Shown: positions 51,996-61,007, counted from the stretch's first letter. The stretch: 64,000 nucleotides of DNA from Planctomycetota bacterium (GCA_029260795.1 JAJDCO010000087.1:1-64000); one strand, 5' to 3'. Made by a program: numbers and translations. Notes: generated by a model from the letters alone, not told the origin.

Positions 51996-52667
51996 TTGAA
52001 GACTCCAGCTCTGGCTCTTTGCCTGCTCTGCTTGGCTCCCTCGTTTGCCAAAGGGCAGGACACCGGTGCGGCCGACGATGCCGCGATCGAGAAGATCATC
52101 CAGGACGCTCTCGCCAGCTACCGTGCCGGAGAAGCACAGCAGGCGGTCGAGCGCTTACACGAGGCCATCGCCCGGATCGAGCAATCTCAGAAGATCGGCT
52201 TGGCCTCGCACCTGCCGCCCGTGCCGAAGGGTTGGGACGCCGGTGAGGTCGATTCGCAGAGCATGTCGTTCGCCGCAGGCGGCCAGAGCGGCAGCCAATT
52301 CCTGCAGATTCGCCGAGACTACTGGCCGGTCGAGAGCGATGGCTCGAAGGGTCCGCGCGTCAACGTCACGATCACCAACGCGCCCATGATGGTCCAGGCT
52401 CAGAAGGCGGCCTCCGCCGTCTACAAGAACCCGCAGTTCCTCAAGAGCATGCAGGCCGACCCAAACCGGAAGGTCGAGCTCGTCGAAGAGGGCGAATGGT
52501 TCGGCTGGAAGATCATCGAGAAAGAGAAGCAGGGCACGGTGACGGCGTTCTGCAACAACTGCCTCGTCACCGTGAACGGGGACGAGAACAGCGGCGTCGA
52601 GACCATTTGGAAAGGCTTCGATCTCGAGGGGCTCGCCAAGAGCTCCACCCCCGAGAAGGGCCGCTGA
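51996..52667 (+). CDS. Secreted hypothetical protein (TTG start)
   Basis: 223 aa. TTG51996 is chosen because AGGAGG (51981-51986) lies 9 bases before it and the protein then opens with a signal peptide, MKTPALALCLLCLAPSFAKG. An ATG at 51960 overlaps the previous gene's stop region without a ribosome-binding site and would spoil the signal. The mature part has a short helical segment (AIEKIIQDALASYRAGEAQQ) and a beta-domain with a FCNNCLVTVNGDE pair of cysteines. It probably forms an operon with the previous gene. No family recognised. Confidence 0.7.
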   Translation: MKTPALALCLLCLAPSFAKGQDTGAADDAAIEKIIQDALASYRAGEAQQAVERLHEAIARIEQSQKIGLASHLPPVPKGWDAGEVDSQSMSFAAGGQSGSQFLQIRRDYWPVESDGSKGPRVNVTITNAPMMVQAQKAASAVYKNPQFLKSMQADPNRKVELVEEGEWFGWKIIEKEKQGTVTAFCNNCLVTVNGDENSGVETIWKGFDLEGLAKSSTPEKGR

Positions 52668-52710
52668 CCTCGAAAGAAAGGCACTCTGGCCATGGAGTGA
52701 CGGAGAGAAG

Positions 52711-53310
52711 ATGGACGACGCCGAGAAGCTGGTCGTACGAGCCACGCAGGGTGATGGGCCCGCCGTCGATGAGCTTCTCGAGCGTTACCTGCCCGGCTTG
52801 CAAGCCTATGTGCGTCGCAACGTCGGCCAGCTCGTTCAGGCCAAGGAGTCGTCCTCCGATCTCGTGCAATCCGCTTGTCGCGAAGTTCTGAAGCACATCG
52901 ATCGCTTCCAGTACGACGGCGAGGACGGCTTTCGGCAATGGCTCTACGCGACCGCGATCCGAAAGATCAAGGACAAGCACCGCTTCTACCTTGCCGCCAA
53001 GCGAAACGCCCAGCGTGAGGTTCCCATCGAGCCGCGGGCCGACACCGAGGCCGGCGGCGGTTGGCTCGAGCTCGTCTACGAGAGCTTCGGATCGCCCTCC
53101 CAACACGCGGCGCGTCAGGAAGAGGTCGCTCGGCTGGCAGAGGTCTTTCCGAATCTGCCGGACAACTACCAGACCGTGATCCGCCGCGCCTATCTCGAGC
53201 ACCGCTCCCACGACGAGATCGCAGCCGAGCTCGGGATCACGAACGCCCACGCGCGCGTCTTGCTCTCCCGAGCCCTCGCCCGGTTGGCCAAGCTCTTGAG
53301 AAGCAAGTAG
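52711..53310 (+). CDS. ECF-type RNA polymerase sigma factor
   Basis: 199 aa. Region 2 (about 5-90) contains YVRRNVGQLVQAKESSSDLVQSACREV and GFRQWLYATAIRKIKDKHRFY. Region 4 (about 140-195) has NLPDNYQTVIRRAYLEHRSHDEIAAELGIT with its helix-turn-helix. It follows the type of stand-alone ECF factor common in Planctomycetota. No anti-sigma gene is adjacent. It starts 43 bases after the secreted protein, so it may share its transcript. Confidence 0.9.
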   Translation: MDDAEKLVVRATQGDGPAVDELLERYLPGLQAYVRRNVGQLVQAKESSSDLVQSACREVLKHIDRFQYDGEDGFRQWLYATAIRKIKDKHRFYLAAKRNAQREVPIEPRADTEAGGGWLELVYESFGSPSQHAARQEEVARLAEVFPNLPDNYQTVIRRAYLEHRSHDEIAAELGITNAHARVLLSRALARLAKLLRSK

Positions 53311-53414
53311 CGCCGGGCGTGCGCTCGCGTCGCAGCCCGTGGCGCCGCTTCAGGGCGCGGACGACGGACACCCCAGGCATGACTGACCGCCGGAGCTCAC
53401 CCGTTTGCCGGATA

Positions 53415-53455
53415 CCCCAGGTATGCCCGGCGTTGCACGCCGGGCATACCTGGGG
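53415..53455. repeat. Perfect 18-bp inverted repeat hairpin
   Basis: Arm 53415-53432 (CCCCAGGTATGCCCGGCG) and arm 53438-53455 are exact reverse complements around TTGCA. This dispersed-repeat type is common in planctomycete-like genomes and could also act as a two-way terminator here. Confidence 0.9.
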
Positions 53456-53466
53456 CTGGATGATGT

Positions 53467-53481
53467 TGCCCCTTCGGGGCA
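53467..53481. repeat. Short hairpin TGCCCC-TTC-GGGGCA
   Basis: Perfect 6-bp stem with a 3-base loop, 11 bases after the larger hairpin. The two appear to form one repeat unit. Confidence 0.7.
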
Positions 53482-53582
53482 GCGGGAGCGCGACGGCCCG
53501 GTGTTCGGGGCGGCGGGAGAACTGAAGGGACGCCTTCGGCGAACGGTGATCATCGCTGAAGGTGAGCTCCGTCGGCGGACCT

Positions 53583-54218
53583 TCATCCGAGGTGCGCGAG
53601 CACTCCTTCGAGCAGCTCATCGGTCTTTGGCTTCACGTCCTTCTGTAGCGCTGCCGTCCAACGCGAGAGCTCGGGCGCGATGCCGTCGGGGAGGACAAGA
53701 CGAGGACGGGCTCGGCAGATGCCGATGATGCGCTCGGCCACGAAGCTCGGATCTTGATAGGCGCCGGGGAGCGCTCCGCCGAGCAGACGGTCGCGCAGTC
53801 GATGCCAGCGCTGCGCGGACTCGGTCTCGAGCTCGACGCCCCATGGTGATCGAGGCGCCTGCGCATCCCCGGTGATGGCGCGGCGAAACAACGAGATGTC
53901 GGGCGTGCGGCCGGACAGCTCGCCGTCGAGAAGCAGCTCCACCGCGATATGGGCGAGGCCGCGCACCAGCGTGGGTCGAAGCTCGAGCGGAGAGAGCGCG
54001 GACTGGCCAAGCTTCGTGAGATCGCGGAACACCGGTAGGGCGTGAAACACACGATCGGTCTCGTGATGATGATCCAAGCCGGATCGGGTGAGATCGTCGT
54101 GAATGCCCGTCCACCGGAATCGCCCCATCGAGCCGAGGTCCGGCAGCATCGCGCCAAAAACGAACGGCTCTTCCCGAGATCGACTGGCCGCGACGACCAG
54201 GTGTGCGAAGAAGTTCAC
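53583..54218 (-). CDS. AcpH-like (DUF479) ACP phosphodiesterase family protein
   Basis: 211 aa. GTG54218 starts VNFFAHLVVAASR, matching the MNFLAHL opening of the family. FVFGAMLPDLGSMGR and LDHHHETDRVFHALPVF follow, in the place of the HD-like metal-binding residues of AcpH. Family members remove the 4'-phosphopantetheine arm from acyl carrier protein. Similarity is moderate, so the enzymatic role is tentative. Confidence 0.65.
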   Translation of the reverse strand: MNFFAHLVVAASRSREEPFVFGAMLPDLGSMGRFRWTGIHDDLTRSGLDHHHETDRVFHALPVFRDLTKLGQSALSPLELRPTLVRGLAHIAVELLLDGELSGRTPDISLFRRAITGDAQAPRSPWGVELETESAQRWHRLRDRLLGGALPGAYQDPSFVAERIIGICRARPRLVLPDGIAPELSRWTAALQKDVKPKTDELLEGVLAHLG

Positions 54219-54434
54219 GCGAGGGCCACTCCAGAAGGCTGGCCGCGATGCATCCAACGCTCTGCGCCACCTCGCAGTATCATTCGAGACCCCGCGGCTC
54301 GCCAGGAGCGGGCCGCCACCGACTCGAGCCCACGCGCAACAAGCCGAATCCCATGCCTCGGAATCACTCGCACCTCTTTCGAGTGACGCGGGTATGTATC
54401 CCCGGATTCCCTACCTTCGGAGAGGAGCCTCCTC

Positions 54435-56117
54435 ATGCTTGTCGGCCTCGCTGCGCTCATCGTCCTCGCATTGTGCCAGCCCGGAACCGCCGCGCCAAAC
54501 GAAGCGGTACCGGTCACCTATCGATTCGTCCGATCCGCCGAGCCACTGGCGGTCTTCGTCGAGCTCGAGGTCCGCGGCGAGGCGAGAGGCCGAACTCGCC
54601 TCGTGATCGAGCCCTCTTGGGGGCCGGTGGCGCAGACCACCGAGTGCTTCACGGATGTCTCCTGTCGTGGAGCGGACGGGGGTCCCTTGAACCTGGAGGC
54701 CGAATCACCGACCTCCTGGGTGGTGCGCCACGAGCCTCGAGAGACTCTCACGCTTCGGTACCGCCTCGTCGACGGAGGGGCGGTCGATCGTGAGAAGCGG
54801 TATCGGCCGACCATTCGACCCGGCCGCTTCGAGCTGATCGGCCACGTCGGTCTGATCCGACCGGCACATTTGGAGCTCGAGGAGGCGAGACCGGTGACGC
54901 TGGCATGGGAAGGCTTCGCAGAAGCCGGCTGGCAAGCGGTCTGCTCATTCGTGCGCGGGACCGAGACGACGACGTTCACGCGACCCCTTTCGGACATCCT
55001 GCGAGCGATCTACTTCGGCGGCAAGATCACCATCGAGCCTCGTGAGGTGCCTGGGGGAGAGCTGATCGTCGCCACCCAGGGCGACTGGAAGTTCACGGCA
55101 GCACAGTTCGCCGATCTGGCCGCCGCCGTGGTCTCGGCCGAACGCGCGTTCTTCGAGGACGAGTCGGACCCCTACTATCTCATCACGCTCTCACCCTTCG
55201 ACGAGAGCGGTGGGATGGGAGGCACGGGGCTGACGCAGTCCTTCACAACCTTCCTGTCGCCCGAGGTCGACCTCTTGCCCGGCTCGCGGTCCCAGAAAGG
55301 CGTTCGCGTACTGCTGGCCCATGAGCTCTTTCATCATTGGAACGGTGGAGACGTTCGTCTCGGGAAAGATGCGACGCTGGCCTACTGGTTCTCCGAGGGC
55401 TTCACCGACTACTTCGCCCGAGCGCTTCTGCATCGGTCCGGCCTGATCAGCGAGGCCGAGCGCTTGGAGTCCCTCAACGAGCTCCTCGTCGAGCTGTGGA
55501 TGAACCCAGAGCGCGAGGCGCCGAATGAGCGCATCCAGGAGGCGTTTTGGAATGTGCGGGACGTTCAGCGCCTGCCGTACCTGAGAGGCCATCTCTTGGC
55601 CTGGTGCTTGAATCACGAGATACGGCGCGCCTCGAAGAATGAGCGCTCACTCGACGACGTCATGCGGGCGATTTGGCGAGACGCGGGTGACGGCGAGCCG
55701 CGGATTCACACCGAGTGGCTCCTAGAGCGGTTCGCCGCCGCGACGAGCTCCGAGTATCGAGCTCGCCTCGAAGCGGCCCTTCTTGAGGGTCGCCTGCCCG
55801 AGCTTCCCAAGGACCTCGCCGGCGATGGCGCTGCTCTGACTTGGGAGGAGCGTTCGACCTTCGAGCTCGGGTTCGACCTCGATCGTTCTCGCGAAGAAGG
55901 CGTGGTTCGAGGCGTTCGGGCCGGCTCTCTGGCGGAGGAGGCGGGACTGCGCGACGGGCTTTCGTTGAAGGGGATGAGCGTCCACTTCGGTGATGTCGAG
56001 CGCGAGGTGAAGTTCGTGATCGAGCGCGAAGGGCGGCAGGAGGAGATTCGCTACTGGCCTCGGTCACGAGAGACACGGCGGATCCCACGCTTCGTGGAGG
56101 TATCGGGTCAGCGGTAA
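54435..56117 (+). CDS. Exported M61-type metallopeptidase
   Basis: 560 aa. GGAGAGGAG precedes ATG54435, which gives the signal peptide MLVGLAALIVLALCQPGTAA. An N-terminal beta-domain (about 25-200) leads to the catalytic domain. The zinc motif HELFHHWNG (His296, Glu297, His300) and WFSEGFTDYFARAL with the third ligand Glu are present. A C-terminal PDZ-like domain has VVRGVRAGSLAEEAGLRDG. This is the layout of glycyl aminopeptidase-type M61 enzymes. Confidence 0.88.
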   Translation: MLVGLAALIVLALCQPGTAAPNEAVPVTYRFVRSAEPLAVFVELEVRGEARGRTRLVIEPSWGPVAQTTECFTDVSCRGADGGPLNLEAESPTSWVVRHEPRETLTLRYRLVDGGAVDREKRYRPTIRPGRFELIGHVGLIRPAHLELEEARPVTLAWEGFAEAGWQAVCSFVRGTETTTFTRPLSDILRAIYFGGKITIEPREVPGGELIVATQGDWKFTAAQFADLAAAVVSAERAFFEDESDPYYLITLSPFDESGGMGGTGLTQSFTTFLSPEVDLLPGSRSQKGVRVLLAHELFHHWNGGDVRLGKDATLAYWFSEGFTDYFARALLHRSGLISEAERLESLNELLVELWMNPEREAPNERIQEAFWNVRDVQRLPYLRGHLLAWCLNHEIRRASKNERSLDDVMRAIWRDAGDGEPRIHTEWLLERFAAATSSEYRARLEAALLEGRLPELPKDLAGDGAALTWEERSTFELGFDLDRSREEGVVRGVRAGSLAEEAGLRDGLSLKGMSVHFGDVEREVKFVIEREGRQEEIRYWPRSRETRRIPRFVEVSGQR

Positions 56118-56331
56118 TCCCTCATGCAATGGCGATTTTCGTCGACGGGTCGGGTCTCGTGAGCGCATCGGCGGGGTCGCCGGAGACGTAACAGGTGAAT
56201 GTGGAATGGCTTAGCGACTCTTGCGGAATCGGCCATCACTCTGGTAATGTGGCATAAGTCCCTTTATGATTGATATTTGTAGCTATGAACGAAGGGTGCG
56301 GGAGGGGGAGCCTTGCGCATGAGGAGAGGCC

Positions 56332-58017
56332 ATGATCCGCAACTGGAAAGCTATTCGATTCAGCGGGGCGTTGGCCACGGTGATGATGCTGGTGACCTCG
56401 GAGGCTGACTCCCAGGTTCTCAATCGCGTGAGCGTCGCCAACGGCGGCGCCCAGAGCGCGGACGCGAGTTACCGAGGCGTGCTATCGAACGATGGCCAGG
56501 TGATCGTCTTCGAGAGTGACGCTTCGAACTTGGTTGCGAGCGACACGAACGGTGTTCGCGACATCTTTGTCCGACTTCTAGCGACGGCGCAGACGGTTCG
56601 CGCGAGCATCGGTGTTGGTGGTGCACAGTCGAACGGAGCCAGCCGTCGGGCCGCGTTGGACGCCTCGGGTCGCTACGTGGCCTTCGAGAGTGATGCCACC
56701 AACCTGGTGGCAGGCGATACGAACGACGTCACGGACGTCTTTGTCGTCGACCTGCTTCTGAATACGACTCGGCGAGTGAGCGTCGCGACGGGTGGCATTC
56801 AATCGGTGGGAGCGAGCGGTCAGCCCAGCATCTCGGGCAATGGTCGCTTCGTGGCGTTCTTCAGCGAAGCCCAGAACTTGGTGCTTCTCGACACGAACGG
56901 GCGAGCGGACGTATTCGTGCACGACCTGTTGACGGGAATCACAACCCGCGTGAACGTGTCGTCGGCGGGTGCCCAAGCCCTCCTCGGCGACAGCTACATG
57001 CCGTCACTCACGACGACGGGCCGTCACCTGGCGTTTCACAGCGACGCCAACAATCTGGTGAGTGGCGACACGAACGGCAAGTCCGACGTGTTCGTGCATG
57101 ACCGTGATCCTGACGGGAACAGCATATTCGACGAGGGCAATGGAACGACCGCTCGCGTGAGCGTCCACACCGACGGCACCGAAGGCTTGGGAGACAGCAA
57201 GAACCCGTCGCTCTCCGGTAACGGCAGCCAGATCGCCTTCGAGAGCACGGCGCCGAATCTCGTCGCGGGTGACACCAACTTGGAGAGTGACATCTTCGTG
57301 CGCGATCGGGTGGCCACGACAACGACCCGAGTGAGCGTCGCGACCGGCGGTGGGCAAGCCGATGCGGGCAGCCACTCGCCGAGCCTTTCTCGCAACGGCT
57401 TGGTGGTCGGCTTCGAGAGCTTTGCCTCGAACCTGGCCGTCGGTGTCCCTTTCGGTCAGCAGGCGGTGTACTTGCACACGATCGCCGTCGGCGTGACGCA
57501 GCACGTGGGCGTCAACTCGGCGGGTGATGCGTCGGACAGTGACACGCTCTCGATCCGGCTCTCCGAGGATGGTCGTTGGTCGGTGTTCGCCAGCGCCGCC
57601 AGCAACTTGGTGCCGAACGACACCAATCGCTTCCGCGACATCTTCCTGCGCGATCGCATCGAGCTGTCGTTTTCCGGAACGCCTCGAGCGGGTGAGAACT
57701 CGCGCTTCGAGCTCGACAACGCCATTGGCGACACGGGCAATCTGTTGCTCGTGCTGGTCTCGTGCTCGGGCAACGACGGCTTCGCGCTGCCCAACGGACG
57801 CATCATCCCCCTGACCTTCGACGCCTGCACCGTGTTTGGCCTTCAGGTGAGCAATCTGCTGTCGGCGCTCGTCGACGGGACCGGTCAGGCCAATACGCCG
57901 TTGGTGCCCTTCCCGCCCCTGGCCGTCGGGACCGTCCTGCGAGCCGTGGGCACGACGATCGGTGTCGGTGGGTTCCGCACCATCACCGGTCCGATCGCCG
58001 TCACCGTCATCAACTGA
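56332..58017 (+). CDS. Exported TolB/PD40-type beta-propeller protein
   Basis: 561 aa. A hydrophobic signal (about 10-27, SGALATVMMLVTSEADSQ) is followed by at least seven blades. Each has a variant of GRYVAFESDATNLVAGDTNG and DVFVHDL with a repeat of about 55 residues. The DTNG loops resemble calcium-binding turns. After about 445 a separate beta-domain begins (ELSFSGTPRAGENSRFEL). Function unknown; likely a surface or periplasmic scaffold. The upstream 214 bases are unusually A+T-rich near 56240-56285. Confidence 0.75.
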   Translation: MIRNWKAIRFSGALATVMMLVTSEADSQVLNRVSVANGGAQSADASYRGVLSNDGQVIVFESDASNLVASDTNGVRDIFVRLLATAQTVRASIGVGGAQSNGASRRAALDASGRYVAFESDATNLVAGDTNDVTDVFVVDLLLNTTRRVSVATGGIQSVGASGQPSISGNGRFVAFFSEAQNLVLLDTNGRADVFVHDLLTGITTRVNVSSAGAQALLGDSYMPSLTTTGRHLAFHSDANNLVSGDTNGKSDVFVHDRDPDGNSIFDEGNGTTARVSVHTDGTEGLGDSKNPSLSGNGSQIAFESTAPNLVAGDTNLESDIFVRDRVATTTTRVSVATGGGQADAGSHSPSLSRNGLVVGFESFASNLAVGVPFGQQAVYLHTIAVGVTQHVGVNSAGDASDSDTLSIRLSEDGRWSVFASAASNLVPNDTNRFRDIFLRDRIELSFSGTPRAGENSRFELDNAIGDTGNLLLVLVSCSGNDGFALPNGRIIPLTFDACTVFGLQVSNLLSALVDGTGQANTPLVPFPPLAVGTVLRAVGTTIGVGGFRTITGPIAVTVIN

Positions 58018-58028
58018 TCTGAGTCGAC

Positions 58029-58050
58029 GGCGGCCGCTGCGGCGGCCGCC
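58029..58050. terminator. GC-rich bidirectional hairpin
   Basis: GGCGGCCGC and GCGGCCGCC form a perfect 9-bp stem around TGCG between two convergent genes. There is no T-tract, so it is a plausible rather than proven terminator. Confidence 0.55.
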
Positions 58051-58055
58051 TCGCC

Positions 58056-58979
58056 TCAGAGCGTCTTCGCGTAGAACCGATTGCAGCCGGTGTGACCGGT
58101 CTGGCCGAGCGCTGCCTCCAGCCGTTCGAATCCGAACGACTCGTAGAGCTTCTGGGCTTGCGACATGTGGTCCAGGGTCTCGAGGTAGCAGGTCCGGTAG
58201 CCGAACTCGGTCGCCGCTTCGAGGCAGGCCTCGAGCAGGGCTTTCCCGATTCCCTTGCCGCGGCCTTCGGTCACGACGTACATCTTCCGGAGCTCGCACT
58301 GCTTGGGAGTGCCGCCTTCCAGAGGCGCGACACCAGCCCCACCGAGCAGGCGCCCTGCCTCGACAGCGACGAAGTAGTGCGCACCGTCACCGGGATACGC
58401 TTGCGACATCGCTTCGACCTCGGGATCGACGAATGAGTAGCCCGGCCCCGTGGCCCCGAACTCCGTCATGACGTCGCGGATGATGCGCGTGACGCGGGGA
58501 TCGTCACTCGGTCGGATGGGACGAATCTCGATGGGTTGCATGGCGCGAGACCTCTGCAGGGATTTCACGTAGAGGGCGATGCCGTTCAGGACCGTCGAGC
58601 GCTCGGAATCGGTCAGCTGATCGAGTGCGGCCGCGACGGTCGCATTGGCGGCTTGGTGGATCTTGGCGACCTGACGGCGACCGTTCGCCGTCAGACAAAC
58701 GGGCTTGCGACGCTGGTCTTGAGGATCCGGCTGAACTCGGACGTGACCTCGTTCCGCCAACGCGCAGACCACACGGCTCGTCGTCGATTTGTCGAGACGC
58801 AGCCGATCGGCGAGCTCGGCGATGGTCAGCAGTCGCTCCCGATCGAGCTCCACCAGGACGTGACATTCCGAGGGGCTATGACGAGTCGGCAGGCAGCGAC
58901 CTCGCAGGAAGTCCAGCTCGCGAACCAGCTGTCGCGAGAGCGCACGGACGCCGGCGACATCGCGTTCGAGATCGGCCAT
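58056..58979 (-). CDS. MarR-GNAT fusion protein
   Basis: 307 aa from ATG58979; GTG58994 would add five residues. Residues 1-145 are a MarR winged helix: LTIAELADRLRLDKSTTSRVVCAL and the wing DPQDQRRKPVCLT. Residues about 150-307 are a GNAT acetyltransferase with KMYVVTEGRGKGIGKALLEA. Such fusions are known and probably act on small amines while sensing them. A palindromic operator lies 40 bases upstream, so autoregulation is likely. Confidence 0.88.
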   Translation of the reverse strand: MADLERDVAGVRALSRQLVRELDFLRGRCLPTRHSPSECHVLVELDRERLLTIAELADRLRLDKSTTSRVVCALAERGHVRVQPDPQDQRRKPVCLTANGRRQVAKIHQAANATVAAALDQLTDSERSTVLNGIALYVKSLQRSRAMQPIEIRPIRPSDDPRVTRIIRDVMTEFGATGPGYSFVDPEVEAMSQAYPGDGAHYFVAVEAGRLLGGAGVAPLEGGTPKQCELRKMYVVTEGRGKGIGKALLEACLEAATEFGYRTCYLETLDHMSQAQKLYESFGFERLEAALGQTGHTGCNRFYAKTL

Positions 58980-59018
58980 CTGCGGGGAGCTCACTTGGTT
59001 GAAGAGTGCAATCAGTTG

Positions 59019-59033
59019 GTTGCACGATGCAAC
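59019..59033. promoter_or_regulatory. Palindromic operator of the MarR-GNAT gene
   Basis: GTTGCA-CGA-TGCAAC is a perfect 6-bp inverted repeat between the MarR-GNAT gene and the divergent adenosyltransferase gene. Its size suits a MarR dimer. Confidence 0.6.
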
Positions 59034-59140
59034 TCAATGCGCCGAACGTCAAGCATCGCACCTCGGACGGTTCTTGACGCCCGCGCAGGCGACCGTTAGA
59101 ACGCGTCGCTCAGACCGGCCGATCCAGGAGTGCGGAGTCG

Positions 59141-59701
59141 ATGAAGATCTACACCAAGACGGGGGACGGCGGCGATACCGGCTTGTTCGGTGGCGGTCGA
59201 GTGCCCAAGGACAACCCGCGAGTCGCCGCGTACGGCGAGGTCGACGAGCTGAATGCCTTCGTCGGCTGGGCGAGCACCGGTATCCGTCAACCCGAGCTCG
59301 GTGAGCTGCTCCGACAGATTCAAGCGGATCTCCACGTCGCCGGCTCCGACTTGGCTACCAGCCCACAGGCCTCCGCCTCCGCACGATCGAAGACTGTTCG
59401 CGTGACCCCCGAGGACGTGACTCGCCTCGAGCAATGGATCGATCGATTCGATGCCGAGTGCGAGCCGCTCACGACGTTCATCTTGCCCGGTGGCTCGCGC
59501 GGCGGAGCAGCCCTCCACTTGTGCCGCACGATATCGCGACGCGCGGAGCGAGCGGTCGTACACCTGGCCTCGCTGGAAGAGGTCTCACCGCTGGTTCAGG
59601 TCTACTTCAATCGGCTCTCCGATCTCTTCTTCGTCCTCGCCCGTTGGGTCAATCGCCGCGAGGGTGTCCCGGAGCTTCCCTGGCGCCCCCGCGCTGAGTG
59701 A
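59141..59701 (+). CDS. PduO-type cob(I)alamin adenosyltransferase
   Basis: 186 aa. The family N-terminus MKIYTKTGDGGDTGLFGGGR binds ATP, and FILPGGSRGGAALHLCRTIS with RRAERAVVHL completes the site. It converts cob(I)alamin to adenosylcobalamin. The cobalamin-binding protein gene begins 6 bases later, which supports a cobalamin salvage role. Confidence 0.95.
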   Translation: MKIYTKTGDGGDTGLFGGGRVPKDNPRVAAYGEVDELNAFVGWASTGIRQPELGELLRQIQADLHVAGSDLATSPQASASARSKTVRVTPEDVTRLEQWIDRFDAECEPLTTFILPGGSRGGAALHLCRTISRRAERAVVHLASLEEVSPLVQVYFNRLSDLFFVLARWVNRREGVPELPWRPRAE

Positions 59702-59707
59702 GCGGTC

Positions 59708-60655
59708 ATGGGGTCCGCCCAGCCCGATGCGAGTCCTCCCCACTTCGACGGGCAAGGCGCCCTCACCCGGGAGTTCCTGCTCGCGCGCGGTCACTGCTGT
59801 GAGAGCGGCTGCCGTAACTGTCCCTACGGCTTCGACGCCCACGCACGGGTGACGCATCCGCTGAGGCTGATCTCGCTTTGCCCGAGCAACACCGAGATCG
59901 CCGAGGCTCTCGGGCTGGGACCGAGCCTGGTGGGTGTGGATGATTGGAGCGACTGGCCGCCCGCACTCGTCGATCGACTCCCTCGCCTCGGACCCGATCT
60001 CGACATCGATGTCGACGCCATCGAAGGCCTGACTCCGGATCTCGTTCTGGCGTCGCTCTCCGTTCCCGGCATGGAGACGAACGTCGCGGAGCTGGAGCGC
60101 CGAGGATTACCACATCTCGTGCTGGACCCGCACTCGCTCGACGATCTCTGGCTGGACATCGCGCGAGTCGGCGCCGTCACGGGAACGTCCAGTCGGGCGA
60201 GAGACGTCATCGCCGAGCTGCGCCAACGGGTCGCCCATGTCCAGACGCGGGTCGCCGCGGTCACCCGTCGTCCTCGCCTGTACTGGGAGTGGTGGCCCAA
60301 GCCCTTGTTCGCACCGGGCGAGCGCAACTGGCTGACGGAGCTGTCGAGCCTTGCGGGCGGTGTGAGCATCACGGCGCACCTGCCGGGCGATGCGGTTCAG
60401 CCGACGCCCGACGAGGTGCTCGCGCTCGCTCCCGATTTCGTGCTCTTGGTGTGGACCGGCGTGGCGCGTGAGAAAGTGCGGCCCGACGTCGTGAAGAAGC
60501 GCCCGGGCTGGGATCGACTCGAAGCGCTGCAGTGCGATCGGTTGCTCGTGCTCGAGGAAGGGCTCTACTGCCGCCCATCGCCCCGGCTGATCGATGGCCT
60601 CGAGGAGCTGGCGGCGATCCTCCATCCCCATTGCTTCGAGAAGAAAGACCGATGA
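59708..60655 (+). CDS. DUF5522-BtuF-like fusion, cobalamin-binding protein
   Basis: 315 aa. Residues 1-45 form a small cysteine domain, REFLLARGHCCESGCRNCPY (Cys30, Cys31, Cys35, Cys38), matching DUF5522. The rest is a BtuF/periplasmic-binding fold: LRLISLCPSNTEIAEALGL, GVDDWSDWPPALVDRLPRLG and LTPDLVLASL. It has no signal peptide, so it is likely cytoplasmic, unlike BtuF of transporters. Neighbouring adenosyltransferase supports a cobalamin link. Overlaps the next gene by four bases. Confidence 0.85.
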   Translation: MGSAQPDASPPHFDGQGALTREFLLARGHCCESGCRNCPYGFDAHARVTHPLRLISLCPSNTEIAEALGLGPSLVGVDDWSDWPPALVDRLPRLGPDLDIDVDAIEGLTPDLVLASLSVPGMETNVAELERRGLPHLVLDPHSLDDLWLDIARVGAVTGTSSRARDVIAELRQRVAHVQTRVAAVTRRPRLYWEWWPKPLFAPGERNWLTELSSLAGGVSITAHLPGDAVQPTPDEVLALAPDFVLLVWTGVAREKVRPDVVKKRPGWDRLEALQCDRLLVLEEGLYCRPSPRLIDGLEELAAILHPHCFEKKDR

Positions 60656-60984
60656 GACGACTCCTGGCGATCCTGTTCCAGCGGTGTCCCCGTTGCCTGA
60701 AGGGCAAGCTCTTCCGAGGGCTCTTCAGAGTGAACCGAGAGTGCGCGGTCTGTGAGCTCGAGCTCCAGAGGGAGCCGGGCTATTACCTCGGTGCGATGTA
60801 CTTCAGCTACGGCTTCGGCGTCGTTGCGGTCGCCCCCGTCACGTGGCTGCTGATCGAGAACGACGCGACGCTGTTTACGATTGCCTGGGTCACCGCCGCC
60901 GAGCTCGTCCTCCTCTCGCCGCTCCTCTTCCGCTACGCCCGCGTCCTCTGGCTCCACTTCGATCAGCTCTTCCGCCCCCAGTAA
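60652..60984 (+). CDS. DUF983 family membrane protein
   Basis: 110 aa. Two cysteine pairs, FQRCPRCLKGKLF and NRECAVCELEL, form a zinc-ribbon-like start. Two membrane helices follow (YLGAMYFSYGFGVVAVAPVT and AAELVLLSPLLFRYARVLWL). This is the DUF983 pattern. Function unknown. The ATG overlaps the preceding stop (ATGA). Confidence 0.85.
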   Translation: MRRLLAILFQRCPRCLKGKLFRGLFRVNRECAVCELELQREPGYYLGAMYFSYGFGVVAVAPVTWLLIENDATLFTIAWVTAAELVLLSPLLFRYARVLWLHFDQLFRPQ

Positions 60985-61007
60985 GAAGGGATCTCTTCGA
61001 ACGTTTC

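Larger units (their letters stand above)
53311..53582. other. Convergent intergenic region with strong hairpins
   Basis: 272 bases without a gene between the sigma factor and the AcpH-like gene. It holds the two hairpins listed below and a decayed copy of the first arm near 53370. Confidence 0.7.

Noticed and set aside
56240-56285. A+T-rich stretch as a promoter of the propeller gene
   Set aside because: TATGAT at 56265 could be a -10 box but no acceptable -35 lies 16-18 bases upstream.
59034-59140. Cobalamin riboswitch before the adenosyltransferase gene
   Set aside because: I could not find the conserved B12-box or the expected stems in the 107-base leader.
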